Positions 63,776 through 64,000 of a stretch of 64,000 nt of DNA are shown one piece after another. The DNA is from Phoronis australis (Eukaryota > Phoronida > Phoronidae): positions 445,210-509,209 of the forward strand of contig NMRA01000154.1 in assembly GCA_002633005.1 (NCBI GenBank). The letters are read 5' to 3'. The notes beneath the pieces were generated by a model, which saw only the letters and a program-made list of their open reading frames with translations, ran no database searches and was not told the DNA's origin. The first letter of the stretch is position 1, and each line of letters opens with the position of its first letter. A program made the position numbers and the translations under genes.

Positions 63776-64000
63776 CCTTCCTCAGGAACATTTTGTGGTC
63801 CCTGGTTAAATTACACAGACTTATGTGGAGATTATAAAAATATGTTGCAACGGTGGCAATGACACAACTGAGAATGACCTCAGTCTGATTGAAGCCAATT
63901 AGAAGATTTCATTTCTATCTGAGAAGCCAAGAGCATTAACTTGAGCAAACATACCTCTCCACAGACAGGATCAAAATTCGACTTTCACCATGCAACTAAT

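Overview
The window is animal nuclear DNA: about 60% A+T, long genes cut into many short exons by GT-AG introns of roughly 0.2-4.7 kb, and introns and spacers full of minisatellites, MITE-like inverted repeats, tRNA-derived SINE-like pieces and decayed transposon ORFs. Protein similarity and gene types suggest a non-vertebrate metazoan, probably marine (a lophotrochozoan or an invertebrate deuterostome). The sequence alone does not fix the phylum.

Layout. 1-5200: no gene recognised; several small inverted-repeat elements. 5201-36551 (+): a complete ELP1 (IKBKAP) gene. Its 31 coding exons all join in phase and give 1328 residues, against about 1332 in human. 36552-40600: spacer with a degenerate ~305-bp repeat and a decayed multi-copy ORF. 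40626-42777 (-): two-exon gene for a 157-residue protein with a signal peptide, one membrane segment and an Ala/Pro/Glu-rich tail. 42778-47103: spacer with a SINE-like piece, a TATG microsatellite and a ~45-bp minisatellite in a 135-bp higher-order pattern. 47104-54589 (-): six-exon gene for a ~689-residue type I membrane protein with an IgGFc-binding-type extracellular domain, a DNDCDG acidic motif, one membrane helix and a ~140-residue cytoplasmic tail. 54590-59350: spacer with a foldback element and a cluster of nine copies of a 13-base motif around a broken ORF. 59355 to beyond the right edge (-): the last five exons of MSTO1 (misato).

The genes do not form an operon-like unit. ELP1 and MSTO1 are housekeeping genes (tRNA wobble-uridine modification; mitochondrial morphology). 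The two membrane-protein genes between them lie on the MSTO1 strand and are probably lineage-restricted. The most unusual non-genic signals are the TCAYTTACGRGAC cluster at 56.8-58.6 kb, a 4.3-kb element with 25-bp perfect terminal inverted repeats in ELP1 intron 2 that carries hairpin-bearing tandem repeats, and a tandem repeat family shared by an ELP1 intron and an MSTO1 intron.
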